Positions 37,138 through 45,404 of a DNA stretch of 49,665 nt are shown here, piece after piece. Where the stretch lies: NCBI GenBank assembly GCA_017469845.1, contig JAFUFP010000060.1, positions 1-49,665 of the forward strand. The letters are read 5' to 3'. A program made the translations under genes and the position numbers. The notes below the pieces were generated by a model, which ran no database searches, was not told the origin of the DNA, and saw nothing but the letters and a program-made list of their open reading frames with translations. Each line of letters opens with the position of its first letter. Positions within the stretch are counted from its first letter, which is position 1. Source of the DNA: Bacteroidales bacterium (GTDB taxonomy: Bacteria > Bacteroidota > Bacteroidia > Bacteroidales > UBA932).

Positions 37138-38598
37138 ATGACTAGACTCAACATCAAGGAAGAAGCCGCACGTTGCCTTATGTGCAACGACGCACCGTGC
37201 AGCGCCGCATGCAAAAAAGGCGATCCGGCAAGAGCCATAAGAGCCGTCCGCTTCGACAATGAGAAGGGCGCATCCAAATGGATCAAGGACTGCAGCGAAA
37301 AAGACCTCGAAGCAGCCGAGAAGGCGTGCATCCATTACGACAGGCCCATCCGCATCCGCGAAATCGTCTCTTCCCTTCCCGCACCTAAGGCCGAAGACAC
37401 CAAGAAGAAGGACCTTCCTTCCCTTGGAATCACCTTCTGCGGCATACCCTGCGAAAATCCGTTTTTCCTCGCATCTTCCGCGGTATGCACCAACTACGAG
37501 ATGGTAGCCGCGGCATTCGAGGCAGGTTGGGCCGGAGTCTACTACAAGACCATCTGCTTCGAGGAGATAAAGGAAGTGTCCCCCCGCTTCGATGCGGTCA
37601 AACGTGCTGACGGATCGTTCGCCGGATTCAGGAACATGGAACAGCTTTCTGAGAATCCCGTCGAAATGGACTTCGACATTCTGCGCAGGCTCAAGAAGAA
37701 CTATCCCACCAAAATCATCGTAGCCTCCATCATGGGCGCCACCGAGGAAGAGTGGATCAATCTCGCCAAGATGGCCGAGGATGCCGGAGTCGACGCCATC
37801 GAACTCAACTTCTCCTGTCCCCAGATGAAATTCGCCGGCATGGGAAGCGACGTGGGTCAGAATCCTGAGCTGGTCGCCTACCACACGATCTTCGTAAAGA
37901 GAGCCGTAAATATTCCCGTCATAGCCAAGATGACCCCCAACGTCGGAACCATGACGATAGTCGCGACATCCGCCTTCCTGGCCGGAGCTGACGGAATCTC
38001 AGCCATAAACACCATAAAGTCGGTGACAATGGGTGGAGAAGTCTCCGGGAAGAAGGTCATCTCGGGATACTCAGGCGCCGCCGTGAAGCCCATTTCCCTC
38101 CGTTTCATTCTTGAGATAGCCATGAATCCCGTACTGAAAGATGTGCAGATCTCCGGTATCGGAGGAATATACACATGGAGGGATGCCGTTGATTATCTGA
38201 CCCTCGGATGCCGCAATCTCCAGGTATGCACCGCCATAATGGAATACGGCCAAAGGATCATCGATGACCTCAAGGAGGGACTGCAGACCTATCTCGCCGA
38301 AAGGGGCGTCGAAAAGCTGGAAGACATTGTCGGAGAGGAGGTGAAGAATTTCTTGACTCCGGCAGGCCTTGACAGAAGCACCATGGTTTTCCCCACTATC
38401 GACAGGGACAAATGCATCGGCTGCGGAAGATGCTATATTTCGTGTACCGACGGAGGTCATCAGGCGATTTCGTTCGGTGAGGACAGGGCACCGAAGATCA
38501 TCGGCACAAAGTGCGTAGGTTGCCACCTGTGCCGTCTGGTCTGCCCGACAGGAGCTATGGGAACAGCCAAACGCATCCCCAAAAAAGCCCAAGCATAA
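37138..38598 (+). CDS. preA: PreA-like dihydropyrimidine dehydrogenase with an extra N-terminal Fe-S domain
   Basis: 486 residues, about 75 longer than E. coli PreA. Residues ~10-95 carry a Cys cluster (RCLMCNDAPCSAACKKGDPARAIRAVRFDNEKGASKWI) like the N-terminal Fe-S domain of PreT/DPD. Residues ~100-405 are the FMN-binding TIM barrel (IELNFSCPQMKFAGMGSDVGQNPELV, AKMTPNVGTM, ISGYSGAAVKP). Residues ~415-480 hold two 4Fe-4S clusters (CIGCGRCYISC, CVGCHLCRLVC). Eukaryotic DPD order would be Fe-S, FAD, NAD(P)H, FMN barrel, Fe-S; here the two nucleotide domains are missing, and no preT gene is near. The enzyme should reduce uracil/thymine, but its electron donor must be a separate protein. Cytoplasmic. 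Confidence 0.9.
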   Translation: MTRLNIKEEAARCLMCNDAPCSAACKKGDPARAIRAVRFDNEKGASKWIKDCSEKDLEAAEKACIHYDRPIRIREIVSSLPAPKAEDTKKKDLPSLGITFCGIPCENPFFLASSAVCTNYEMVAAAFEAGWAGVYYKTICFEEIKEVSPRFDAVKRADGSFAGFRNMEQLSENPVEMDFDILRRLKKNYPTKIIVASIMGATEEEWINLAKMAEDAGVDAIELNFSCPQMKFAGMGSDVGQNPELVAYHTIFVKRAVNIPVIAKMTPNVGTMTIVATSAFLAGADGISAINTIKSVTMGGEVSGKKVISGYSGAAVKPISLRFILEIAMNPVLKDVQISGIGGIYTWRDAVDYLTLGCRNLQVCTAIMEYGQRIIDDLKEGLQTYLAERGVEKLEDIVGEEVKNFLTPAGLDRSTMVFPTIDRDKCIGCGRCYISCTDGGHQAISFGEDRAPKIIGTKCVGCHLCRLVCPTGAMGTAKRIPKKAQA

Positions 38599-38620
38599 TC
38601 TTCTGAAACACATATCACCA

Positions 38621-38654
38621 AAAAGCGGAGCTCAAGAAAAGGAGCTCCGCTTTT
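38621..38654 (+). terminator. Terminator of the preA-like gene
   Basis: Thirteen-bp perfect stem (AAAAGCGGAGCTC / GAGCTCCGCTTTT), 8-base loop; 22 bases after the stop. The arms supply the U-rich end. Confidence 0.85.
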
Positions 38655-38793
38655 CAGTTTCTTATTCTTTTCAGAAGCTTCCTATCAGGAGATGAAATAC
38701 CTTCTACGGATCTCTTCCCACTTCGGGGAGCACCTTTTTCATGGACTCCAGAATGGCCTGATACTGTTTGCTTTTATTAGTTCCCCGAAATTA

Positions 38794-39138
38794 CTACTTG
38801 AGTAAAACAGCCAACAGGATGGCAAGCAAGAATGCCACCGTGATGATTCCGAAGAATATTCCCATACCCTTCATACCCGTCTTGGCATTCTCGGCGATCA
38901 GCTCGTCAGCCGCAGGGTCTTCATTTGGGTAGTGCTTGCGCTGCCACAAGGTGTAACCGCATCCTACAAGAGAAAGGACGAGCATAAAGATCCAAAGGAC
39001 AATCCTCACAGTGTCAAGTTCCCCGTCTATACCTTCGGCAAAAGCCAAAACCAACTGCAGAAGAGCCATGACAGCATAGAAAGAGTAGAAGATGACCGTG
39101 TATTTCGCCCCTTTGGCGGTAATCGGCTGGTGTTTCAT
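38794..39138 (-). CDS. Small membrane protein with three TM helices
   Basis: 114 residues with hydrophobic segments near 14-34 (VIFYSFYAVMALLQLVLAF), 44-64 (IVLWIFMLVLSLVGCGYTLW) and 93-113 (GIFFGIITVAFLLAILLAVLL). No motif is recognised. It begins 27 bases after the proC stop on the same strand, so it probably lies at the end of the proBAC operon, but no role in proline metabolism can be claimed. Confidence 0.65.
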   Translation of the reverse strand: MKHQPITAKGAKYTVIFYSFYAVMALLQLVLAFAEGIDGELDTVRIVLWIFMLVLSLVGCGYTLWQRKHYPNEDPAADELIAENAKTGMKGMGIFFGIITVAFLLAILLAVLLK

Positions 39139-39165
39139 ATGGATGTGAATTTTTAGACTCAGTCA

Positions 39166-39948
39166 TTATCCTTTTGCCGCGACCATGGCGGCGATTACGG
39201 CGGAGGAGAATCCCCCGTCTTCAAGAGCCTTGACTCCCTTGATGGTAAGACCTCCGGGCGTACAGACTTTGAGGATTTCCTCTCCGGGATGGGAGTCCCC
39301 ATCAAGAATGATCTTCGCCGCTCCGGCCATGGCCTGGGCAACGAGTTCCTTGGAGGCTTTGGGCGTGATTCCCATATACACTCCCGCCGTTACGGAAGCC
39401 TCAAGGAATTTGAGGGCATAGGCTATTCCGCAGGAAGAGAGTGCGGTTGCCGCAGCCATATCTTTCTCGGGGACGACGAGAACCCTGCCGAGTTGGGAGA
39501 AAAGGCCTTCCACAATGTCCACATGGCAACTTTCGGCATTGCGGTAGCACATCAGCGTCATGCTCTCCCCGACCGCCATTGCCGTATTGGGGATAACCCT
39601 GAATACCGGCAAACTTGGGAAAGGGACCATCGAAGAAAGGTCGTTGGTCGAGATGCCGGCCGCAAGGCTCACGAGGACCATATTGTCCCGTAAGGACGAC
39701 TCGAGTTCCGCGAGCACGGTTTCCACAAGATACGGTTTCACGGCAAGGACCACCACGTCCGCACCTTTGACCGCTTCGCGGTTGGATAGAGTCGTACCTA
39801 TTTCGGGATATTTCTCCTTGAGGGCAAGGAGCTTCCCTTCTGAACGGTTCGACACCATTATATCCGCAGGGGATACTTTTCCACCTCCGGCCAATCCTCC
39901 GGCCAGGGCTCCGCCCATATTGCCGGCACCTATTATCGCGATTCTCAT
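39166..39948 (-). CDS. proC: Pyrroline-5-carboxylate reductase
   Basis: 260 residues from ATG 39948; the frame runs further upstream into proA, but MRIAIIGAGNMGGALAGGL is the natural N-terminal Rossmann motif. The C-terminal domain shows the family signature (ALSSCGIAYALKFLEA...G, VCTPGGLTIKGVKALEDGGF). It catalyses the last step of proline synthesis, NAD(P)H-dependent reduction of P5C. Third gene of a proB-proA-proC cluster; 28 bases after the proA stop. Confidence 0.95.
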   Translation of the reverse strand: MRIAIIGAGNMGGALAGGLAGGGKVSPADIMVSNRSEGKLLALKEKYPEIGTTLSNREAVKGADVVVLAVKPYLVETVLAELESSLRDNMVLVSLAAGISTNDLSSMVPFPSLPVFRVIPNTAMAVGESMTLMCYRNAESCHVDIVEGLFSQLGRVLVVPEKDMAAATALSSCGIAYALKFLEASVTAGVYMGITPKASKELVAQAMAGAAKIILDGDSHPGEEILKVCTPGGLTIKGVKALEDGGFSSAVIAAMVAAKG

Positions 39949-39976
39949 TTCTGAAACTTTTTTCCTGTTTGTCTTT

Positions 39977-41227
39977 CTAGGGCCTTGTCTGCCCCTGACC
40001 TTCAATGAGCCACTTGTATGTGGTGAGCGCCTCAAGGCCCATGGGGCCGCGGGCATGCATCTTTTGGGTACTGATGCCGATCTCCGCACCGAGCCCGAAC
40101 TCCCCTCCGTCACTGAATGAAGTGGGAGCGTTGACATAGACGCAGGCGGCGTCCACGTCACGCTGGAACTTCGCAGCGTTCTCCGCATCGGACGTTACGA
40201 TACTTTCGCTGTGGCCTGATCCGAACTTCCCGATATGGGCTATCGCCTCATCGAAGGAATCAACGGTCTTTATCGACATCCTGTAGCCGAGGAACTCGGT
40301 TCCGAAGGACTCTTCGGTGGCCTTTTCCAGATAAGGATACTTCCCTTCCAAAGCGGCATAGCTTCTTTCGTCGGCACATATCGACACGTTCGAACTGGCC
40401 ATTTCCCCGCAGATGTAGGGAAGGTCCGAAAGCCGTGAAGAGTGGATGATGAGGCAGTCAAGGGCATTGCATACGCTCACCCTTCTTGTCTTCGCGTTTC
40501 TGACTATTCTTTCACCCATTTCCCTATCTCCCGTTGAATCGAAATACGTATGGCACACTCCCGCACCGGTTTCGATGAGGGGAACGGTGGCGTTTTCCCG
40601 TGCGAAGGCGATGAGAGAAGAACTGCCCCTAGGGATAATGAGATCGACATATCCCCTCGCATGGAGAAGCTCCCCGCTCGAGGAGCGGTCCGAAGGAAGG
40701 AGATTGACGGTATCGGGATCTATTCCGGAGGAAGAAAGGCCGGCTTTTATGATATCCACCTCAACCCTGTTCGTGGAATCCGCCTCCTTTCCACCGCGGA
40801 GGATGCAGGCGTTTCCGCTTTTGAGGCACAGTGCCGCCACATCGAAAGTGACATTTGGTCTGGCTTCGTATATTATTCCGACGACTCCGAAGGGGAAGCT
40901 TACCCTCCGGATCTTGAGGCCGTTCGGTCTCACCGTATCCGAAAGTACCCTTCCCACGGGCGAAGGGAGGGCGGCGACCGCCCTGATTCCGTCAGCTATG
41001 CCCTGAAGCCTTGAATGATTGAGCGCCAACCGGTCGTATTTGGGATCTGTCGGGTCCATCCGGGAGAGGTCCTCGCGATTGGCCGAAAGGATCCTTTCTT
41101 CGTCTTCCATAAGCCGGTCCGCGATGTTCATCAGGGCCCGTGATATCGCTTTGTCGCCGCAGCGGAGCAGTGACCCCGAAGCGGACTTCGTCCTTTCAAA
41201 AAGATTCTTGTTCAGCATCTCTTCCAT
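39977..41227 (-). CDS. proA: Gamma-glutamyl phosphate reductase (glutamate-5-semialdehyde dehydrogenase)
   Basis: 416 residues, normal for ProA. The aldehyde dehydrogenase fold shows [19 protein letters not shown], the catalytic Cys in [13 protein letters not shown], and the C-terminal [30 protein letters not shown], which is diagnostic. It reduces gamma-glutamyl phosphate to glutamate semialdehyde with NADPH. Two bases separate its ATG from the proB stop, so the pair is translationally close. Confidence 0.96.
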   Translation of the reverse strand: MEEMLNKNLFERTKSASGSLLRCGDKAISRALMNIADRLMEDEERILSANREDLSRMDPTDPKYDRLALNHSRLQGIADGIRAVAALPSPVGRVLSDTVRPNGLKIRRVSFPFGVVGIIYEARPNVTFDVAALCLKSGNACILRGGKEADSTNRVEVDIIKAGLSSSGIDPDTVNLLPSDRSSSGELLHARGYVDLIIPRGSSSLIAFARENATVPLIETGAGVCHTYFDSTGDREMGERIVRNAKTRRVSVCNALDCLIIHSSRLSDLPYICGEMASSNVSICADERSYAALEGKYPYLEKATEESFGTEFLGYRMSIKTVDSFDEAIAHIGKFGSGHSESIVTSDAENAAKFQRDVDAACVYVNAPTSFSDGGEFGLGAEIGISTQKMHARGPMGLEALTTYKWLIEGQGQTRP

Positions 41228-41229
41228 GG

Positions 41230-42042
41230 CTATTCCTCCTCTTTTACGGATTTGTCCACTTTCGAAGGTACGAACACCGTGCAGGGTACATAACCTCTCC
41301 TTTCGATGAGATCGGGGAGAATATTCTCCCTGTTTCCGCAGGCGACAACGACTTCCACTCCTTCTGAGGCGACTTTCCTGGCGACTCTCGTCTTGGAAAC
41401 GATTCCCCCCCTTCCGTGGGAAGACTTGGTTGAACTGATATAGGCGTCCAGATTGTCTCCGGGAAGTATTGTCCTTATCGGAGATGATCCTTCCGACGAA
41501 GGGTCTCCGTCATAGACTCCGTCGACGTTAGTCAGGATGATAAGCGAATCACATCCCATCATAGTGGCTATGACTCCGGAGAGTTCATCATTGTCGGTGA
41601 ACATCAGTTCCCCGAGCGAGACGGTATCGTTTTCGTTCACGATAGGGATGACGTTGTTACGGAGCATCACCCGCATGCAGTTGCGCTGATTGTTGTACAG
41701 TTCGGGAGTGGAGAATGACTCCTTCATTGTGAGGACCTGCCCCACGACTATGCCATGGTCCCTGAAAAGGTCACAATACCGCCCCATCAGTTTCGCCTGG
41801 CCGATCGCGGAGAAGAGTTGCCTTGAATCCACTTCGGAAAGATCACCCTCAGGATTGATCATGCTCCTTCCTGAAGCCACAGCTCCGGAAGAAACGAGAA
41901 TGATTTCGATGCCTTTGGACCTAAGATACGCGATCTGGTCCACAAGAGCTGACATCCTCGTGACGTTCAGATTCCCGTCGGAACGTGTAAGGATGTTGCT
42001 GCCCACTTTGACGGTGAGCCGTTTCGGAAGAGTATTTCCCAT
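41230..42042 (-). CDS. proB: Glutamate 5-kinase
   Basis: 270 residues from ATG 42042; the longer frame from 42123 includes the promoter and is rejected. The amino acid kinase fold is clear: [42 protein letters not shown] and [15 protein letters not shown]. It lacks the C-terminal PUA domain of many ProB proteins (E. coli ProB ~367), which is usual for short versions. It phosphorylates glutamate, the first and feedback-regulated step to proline. Confidence 0.95.
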   Translation of the reverse strand: MGNTLPKRLTVKVGSNILTRSDGNLNVTRMSALVDQIAYLRSKGIEIILVSSGAVASGRSMINPEGDLSEVDSRQLFSAIGQAKLMGRYCDLFRDHGIVVGQVLTMKESFSTPELYNNQRNCMRVMLRNNVIPIVNENDTVSLGELMFTDNDELSGVIATMMGCDSLIILTNVDGVYDGDPSSEGSSPIRTILPGDNLDAYISSTKSSHGRGGIVSKTRVARKVASEGVEVVVACGNRENILPDLIERRGYVPCTVFVPSKVDKSVKEEE

Positions 42043-42061
42043 ATCTCTAGTTCGTTTGTCG

Positions 42062-42092
42062 CAAAGATACATTTTCCACGCAAAGGAGTCAA
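42062..42092 (-). promoter_or_regulatory. Promoter of the proBAC operon
   Basis: Minus strand TTG (42092-42090), 20-base spacer, TATCTTTG (42069-42062), 19 bases before the proB ATG. Confidence 0.7.
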
Positions 42093-42155
42093 GAATACTC
42101 GGTGAAATCTTATGATCCGCCACTGATCCGACGGGAGCAAATCACTGTAAGGTTG

Positions 42156-42186
42156 TTTGATATCGGTTGGATATTCGCTAATTTTG
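42156..42186 (+). promoter_or_regulatory. Promoter of the ATP-grasp gene
   Basis: TTTG at 42156-42159, 19-base spacer, TAATTTTG at 42179-42186: full match to the Bacteroidota consensus, 27 bases before the ATG at 42214. Confidence 0.75.
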
Positions 42187-42213
42187 CAGTGAAAAAATCA
42201 AACATTATCAAAA

Positions 42214-43404
42214 ATGAACTTCATTTTCATTTCCCCTAATTTTCCTCACACTTACTGGAACTTCTGTGACCGTCTCCAGAAGAGGGGTGTCAATGTTCTC
42301 GCGATCGGGGACGCACCCTACGAAAGCCTCTCCCATGAACTCAAAGCCTCCGTCAAGGAATACTACCGGGTCTCCGACATGGAGAACTACGACCAGATGT
42401 ACAGGGCAGTCGCTTACTATGCCCACCATTACGGACGTATCGACTTTCTTGAATCCAACAACGAGTACTGGCTCGAGCAGGACGCGAGGCTGAGAACCGA
42501 CTTCAACATACGCACCGGTGTGGGAGAAGACGGAATCTGGGCTTTCAAGAGCAAAGCCGAGATGAAGAAATACTACGCCGAAGGCGGTATTCCCACCGCA
42601 AGGCAGCACAAGGTCTGGGATTTCGACGGAGCGAAAGAATTCATCTCCATGGTCGGATACCCCGTCATCGTAAAGCCCGAAGTCGGCGTCGGAGCCGAAG
42701 CGACATACAAGCTTGAAAGCGAAGAGGATCTCAGGAACTTCTTCACCACCAAACCCGATGTCCCTTACGTCATGGAGGAATTCATCTTCGGTGACATCTA
42801 TTCATACGACGCCATAGTGGACAGTGACGGAAATCCCCTCTTCGAGTCTTCCGCACACTTCCCCCCTTCGGTGATGGATATCGTGAACAAGCAGCTCGAC
42901 ATGGTCTATTATGTCCTTCCGGATGTTCCCGAGCAGCTCCGCAAAAGGGGAAGGGCCACGGTGAAAGCCTTCGGAGTGAAGAGCAGGTTCGTCCATTTCG
43001 AGTTCTTCCGCCTCCAGAAAGCCAAGAAGGGACTCGGCAAGAAGGGTGATTTCATAGGACTCGAGGTCAACATGAGACCCGCCGGAGGCTATACCCCAGA
43101 CATGATGGACTACGCCCACTCCACAGACGTATATTCCATATGGGCCGACATGGTGACCGCCGACACGAGGCTTCTGCCAGAGAGCGGCGATGACCACTTC
43201 TGCCTCTACTACGGAAGAAGGGATTCTACCTCCTATGTCCACTCCCATGAAGAAATCCTCTCCCGCTATTCTCCCGTCATGGCGATGTGCGAAAGGATTC
43301 CCGATGTGCTCTCACCCGACATGGGAAACCAGATGTACACCCTCCACGCGAGAGATGAGCAGCAGTTGGAGGAGATGATCTCCTTCATCGGCGAAAAGAA
43401 GTAG
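42214..43404 (+). CDS. ATP-grasp domain carboxylate-amine ligase-like protein
   Basis: 396 residues. N-terminal pre-ATP-grasp domain (MNFIFISPNFPHTYWNFCDRL), then the ATP-grasp fold with GYPVIVKPEVGVGAEATYKL (ATP-binding strand and loop), VMEEFIFGDIYSYDAIVD and the Mg-binding FIGLEVNMRPAGGYTPDMMD. Enzymes of this fold join a carboxylate to an amine or thiol with ATP. The substrate is not predictable. It begins after its own promoter and is followed after seven bases by the HsdR_N-like gene, so the two form a unit. Confidence 0.85.
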   Translation: MNFIFISPNFPHTYWNFCDRLQKRGVNVLAIGDAPYESLSHELKASVKEYYRVSDMENYDQMYRAVAYYAHHYGRIDFLESNNEYWLEQDARLRTDFNIRTGVGEDGIWAFKSKAEMKKYYAEGGIPTARQHKVWDFDGAKEFISMVGYPVIVKPEVGVGAEATYKLESEEDLRNFFTTKPDVPYVMEEFIFGDIYSYDAIVDSDGNPLFESSAHFPPSVMDIVNKQLDMVYYVLPDVPEQLRKRGRATVKAFGVKSRFVHFEFFRLQKAKKGLGKKGDFIGLEVNMRPAGGYTPDMMDYAHSTDVYSIWADMVTADTRLLPESGDDHFCLYYGRRDSTSYVHSHEEILSRYSPVMAMCERIPDVLSPDMGNQMYTLHARDEQQLEEMISFIGEKK

Positions 43405-43411
43405 GCGGACT

Positions 43412-43846
43412 ATGGAAAAGGTTTTCGACCCGATAAGGAAAAAGGAAGTTCCGCTGACGCCCGAAGAGAGGGTGCGCCAGTGGTTCATCCGTATCCTGCT
43501 GGACCAGGCCAAAGTGCCCCAGATGATGATGAGGATCGAAGCCGGCATGAAGTTCGGTCAGGAGATCGGATCCGTAGGGGGAACTTCCAGAAAGACCTAC
43601 CGGGCCGACATCCTTGTCTATGACCGGTCGCTGAAGCCCCTTCTGGTGGTAGAATGCAAGAGGGAAGATGTTCCCATTACGGAAGAAGTCCTTCTCCAGG
43701 CCCTCCGCTACAACTCCGTGCTCGGAGTAAGGTTCCTTGTCCTCACCAACGGCCAGAGGACCGTCATCTGCTCGCTCGGCAAGGACGGGGCCACCTATCT
43801 CCAGGCACTTCCTTCGTGGGAAGAGATGATTTCTTCTCCGGTATAG
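43412..43846 (+). CDS. Stand-alone HsdR_N_2-type PD-(D/E)XK protein
   Basis: 144 residues matching the N-terminal domain of type I restriction HsdR (PF13588): VRQWFIRILL, RADILVYDRSLKPLLVVECKRED (Asp, Glu, Lys of the nuclease core), ALRYNSVLGVRFLVLTNG. There is no helicase, methylase or specificity subunit near, so it is not part of a type I system. It is widespread as a single small protein in Bacteroidota; role in nucleic acid maintenance is inferred only. Confidence 0.85.
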   Translation: MEKVFDPIRKKEVPLTPEERVRQWFIRILLDQAKVPQMMMRIEAGMKFGQEIGSVGGTSRKTYRADILVYDRSLKPLLVVECKREDVPITEEVLLQALRYNSVLGVRFLVLTNGQRTVICSLGKDGATYLQALPSWEEMISSPV

Positions 43847-43875
43847 CCCCTCCTTTGTCCCCTCAGAATCCATTC

Positions 43876-43907
43876 TTTGCTTTTTGGTGTCAAAAGCCTT
43901 AACTTTG
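43876..43907 (+). promoter_or_regulatory. Promoter of the GT2/LAB_N/ArnT operon
   Basis: TTTG at 43876-43879, 20-base spacer, TAACTTTG at 43900-43907, 23 bases before the ATG at 43931. Confidence 0.75.
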
Positions 43908-43930
43908 TTCATTCAAACCCAAAGAAGGAT

Positions 43931-44683
43931 ATGGACCCCGTGAACAGGACTGCGGAATACGATTTCACCATTGTCGTACCGGTATACAACGAAGAAGGAA
44001 ACATCCAAAGACTCGCTGAAGCGTTCGGGAGTTATCTCCCCGTATGCCCCAGGAAGGCGTGCGTTCTTTTCGTGAACGACGGTTCGAAGGATTCCTCCCT
44101 CGAAGGGATACGCCGCATCTGCTCGGAGAATCCCGATTTCCTGTACATAAGCTTCACAAGGAACAGGGGCCTCACGGCCGCAATGAAGGCCGGATTCGAC
44201 TACGTCCAGTCCCCTCTCGTGGGGTATATCGACGCGGATCTGCAGACCACCCCTGAAGACTACAATCTTCTCCTTGAGGAGATCGACTCCTACAGCATGG
44301 TCATTGGAATAAGGGCCAACAGGAAGGATTCCTTCTTCAAGAACCTCCAGTCCAAGATAGCGAACGGATGGAGAAGGATGATGACCGGTGACGGAGCCGT
44401 CGATACGGGATGCCCCCTGAAGGTCCTTCATACGGATGTGGCGAAGAAGCTTCCGCTCTTCAAGGGACTCCACCGTTTTCTGCCCGCCCTCGTCCTTCTT
44501 CAGGAAGGCGGCACCTACAAGCAGGTTCCCGTAAGGCATTTCCCGAGAACGGCAGGACAGTCGAAATTCCACCTCTGGAACAGGCTCTGGGGTCCGTTCA
44601 TGGACTGCTTCGCCTACAGGTGGATGAAGAAACGTTATCTCAACTATACCGTCGGCGAGAACAACGTCACACCATCAGAATAG
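43931..44683 (+). CDS. GT2 family glycosyltransferase (polyprenyl-phosphate sugar type)
   Basis: 250 residues from ATG 43931. GT-A fold: FTIVVPVYNEEGNI, LFVNDGSKDSS, FTRNRGLTAAMKAGFDY and the metal-binding YIDADLQTTPED. The lack of C-terminal TM helices separates it from ArnC/GtrB types, but it is similar to DPM1-like enzymes that charge undecaprenyl phosphate with a sugar. First gene of an operon with a LAB_N membrane protein and an ArnT-like transferase, which would move this sugar to lipid A or another acceptor. Confidence 0.9.
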   Translation: MDPVNRTAEYDFTIVVPVYNEEGNIQRLAEAFGSYLPVCPRKACVLFVNDGSKDSSLEGIRRICSENPDFLYISFTRNRGLTAAMKAGFDYVQSPLVGYIDADLQTTPEDYNLLLEEIDSYSMVIGIRANRKDSFFKNLQSKIANGWRRMMTGDGAVDTGCPLKVLHTDVAKKLPLFKGLHRFLPALVLLQEGGTYKQVPVRHFPRTAGQSKFHLWNRLWGPFMDCFAYRWMKKRYLNYTVGENNVTPSE

Positions 44684-44712
44684 TGTCCCACCAATAGCTC
44701 CACAGCGCCTTC

Positions 44713-45375
44713 ATGTCACAGATTCCCTCCTGGATAATATTTTCCATCGGCTTCGCGGCCCAGTTCTTCTTCACCGCGAGGACGGCTTTCCAGTGGTTCA
44801 AGTCCGAAAAGGAGAAAAAAGTCGTTTCCCCTTCGGCATATTGGGTGCTGAGTGTCATCGGGGCATACCTGATGTTCATATACGGAGTTCTGAGAGACGA
44901 CTTCTCCATCATCCTTGGGCAGCTGATTTCCTATACGGTATACCTTTGGAACCTCAACGCCAAGGGCGTATGGCAGAAGCTCCACTTCATCGTGAAGGCC
45001 CTTCTCATAGCGACGCCATTCGTTGCGATAGGTCTTCTTCTGGGCGATGCCCAGAGGTGGGTACAGACCTTCTTCCGCAATGAAGGCATACCGCTTTGGC
45101 TCGTCATCTTCGGTTCCGCGGGACAGGTGATCTTCACCCTCAGGTTCGTTTACCAGTGGGCGTATTCCAAGATGCACGGGACATCCTCGCTCCCGCTCGG
45201 TTTCTGGATAATCAGCCTCATCGGATCCGCCACGATCATCTCCTACGGTATCATCCGCAAGGATCCAGTCCTCATCCTCGGCCAGGCCTTCGGGTTCGTG
45301 GCATATGTACGCAACATAATAATCGCCCTCCGCCGTGGTGTCCAGGAGGATGCGATAGAATCTTCCGAGAAGTGA
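44713..45375 (+). CDS. Membrane protein with two lipid A biosynthesis N-terminal (LAB_N) domains
   Basis: 220 residues with two tandem LAB_N units: residues ~20-85 (QWFKSEKEKKVVSPSAYWVLSVIGAYLMFIYGVLRDDFSIILGQ...YTVYLWNL) and ~140-210 (QWAYSKMHGTSSLPLGFWIISLIGSATIISYGIIRKDPVLILGQAFGFVAYVRNI). LAB_N is often at the N-terminus of LpxB-like proteins, but the glycosyltransferase part is absent here. About six TM helices in total. It sits between the GT2 and the ArnT-like gene, so it is likely a helper, possibly a flippase for the lipid-linked sugar; inference. Confidence 0.88.
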   Translation: MSQIPSWIIFSIGFAAQFFFTARTAFQWFKSEKEKKVVSPSAYWVLSVIGAYLMFIYGVLRDDFSIILGQLISYTVYLWNLNAKGVWQKLHFIVKALLIATPFVAIGLLLGDAQRWVQTFFRNEGIPLWLVIFGSAGQVIFTLRFVYQWAYSKMHGTSSLPLGFWIISLIGSATIISYGIIRKDPVLILGQAFGFVAYVRNIIIALRRGVQEDAIESSEK

Positions 45376-45404
45376 ACAACCAGCCCAAAAGCAAAGAAGG
45401 CCTG

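Noticed and set aside
43412..43846. Type I restriction-modification system
   Set aside because: Only the HsdR N-terminal domain is present; no helicase, HsdM or HsdS.
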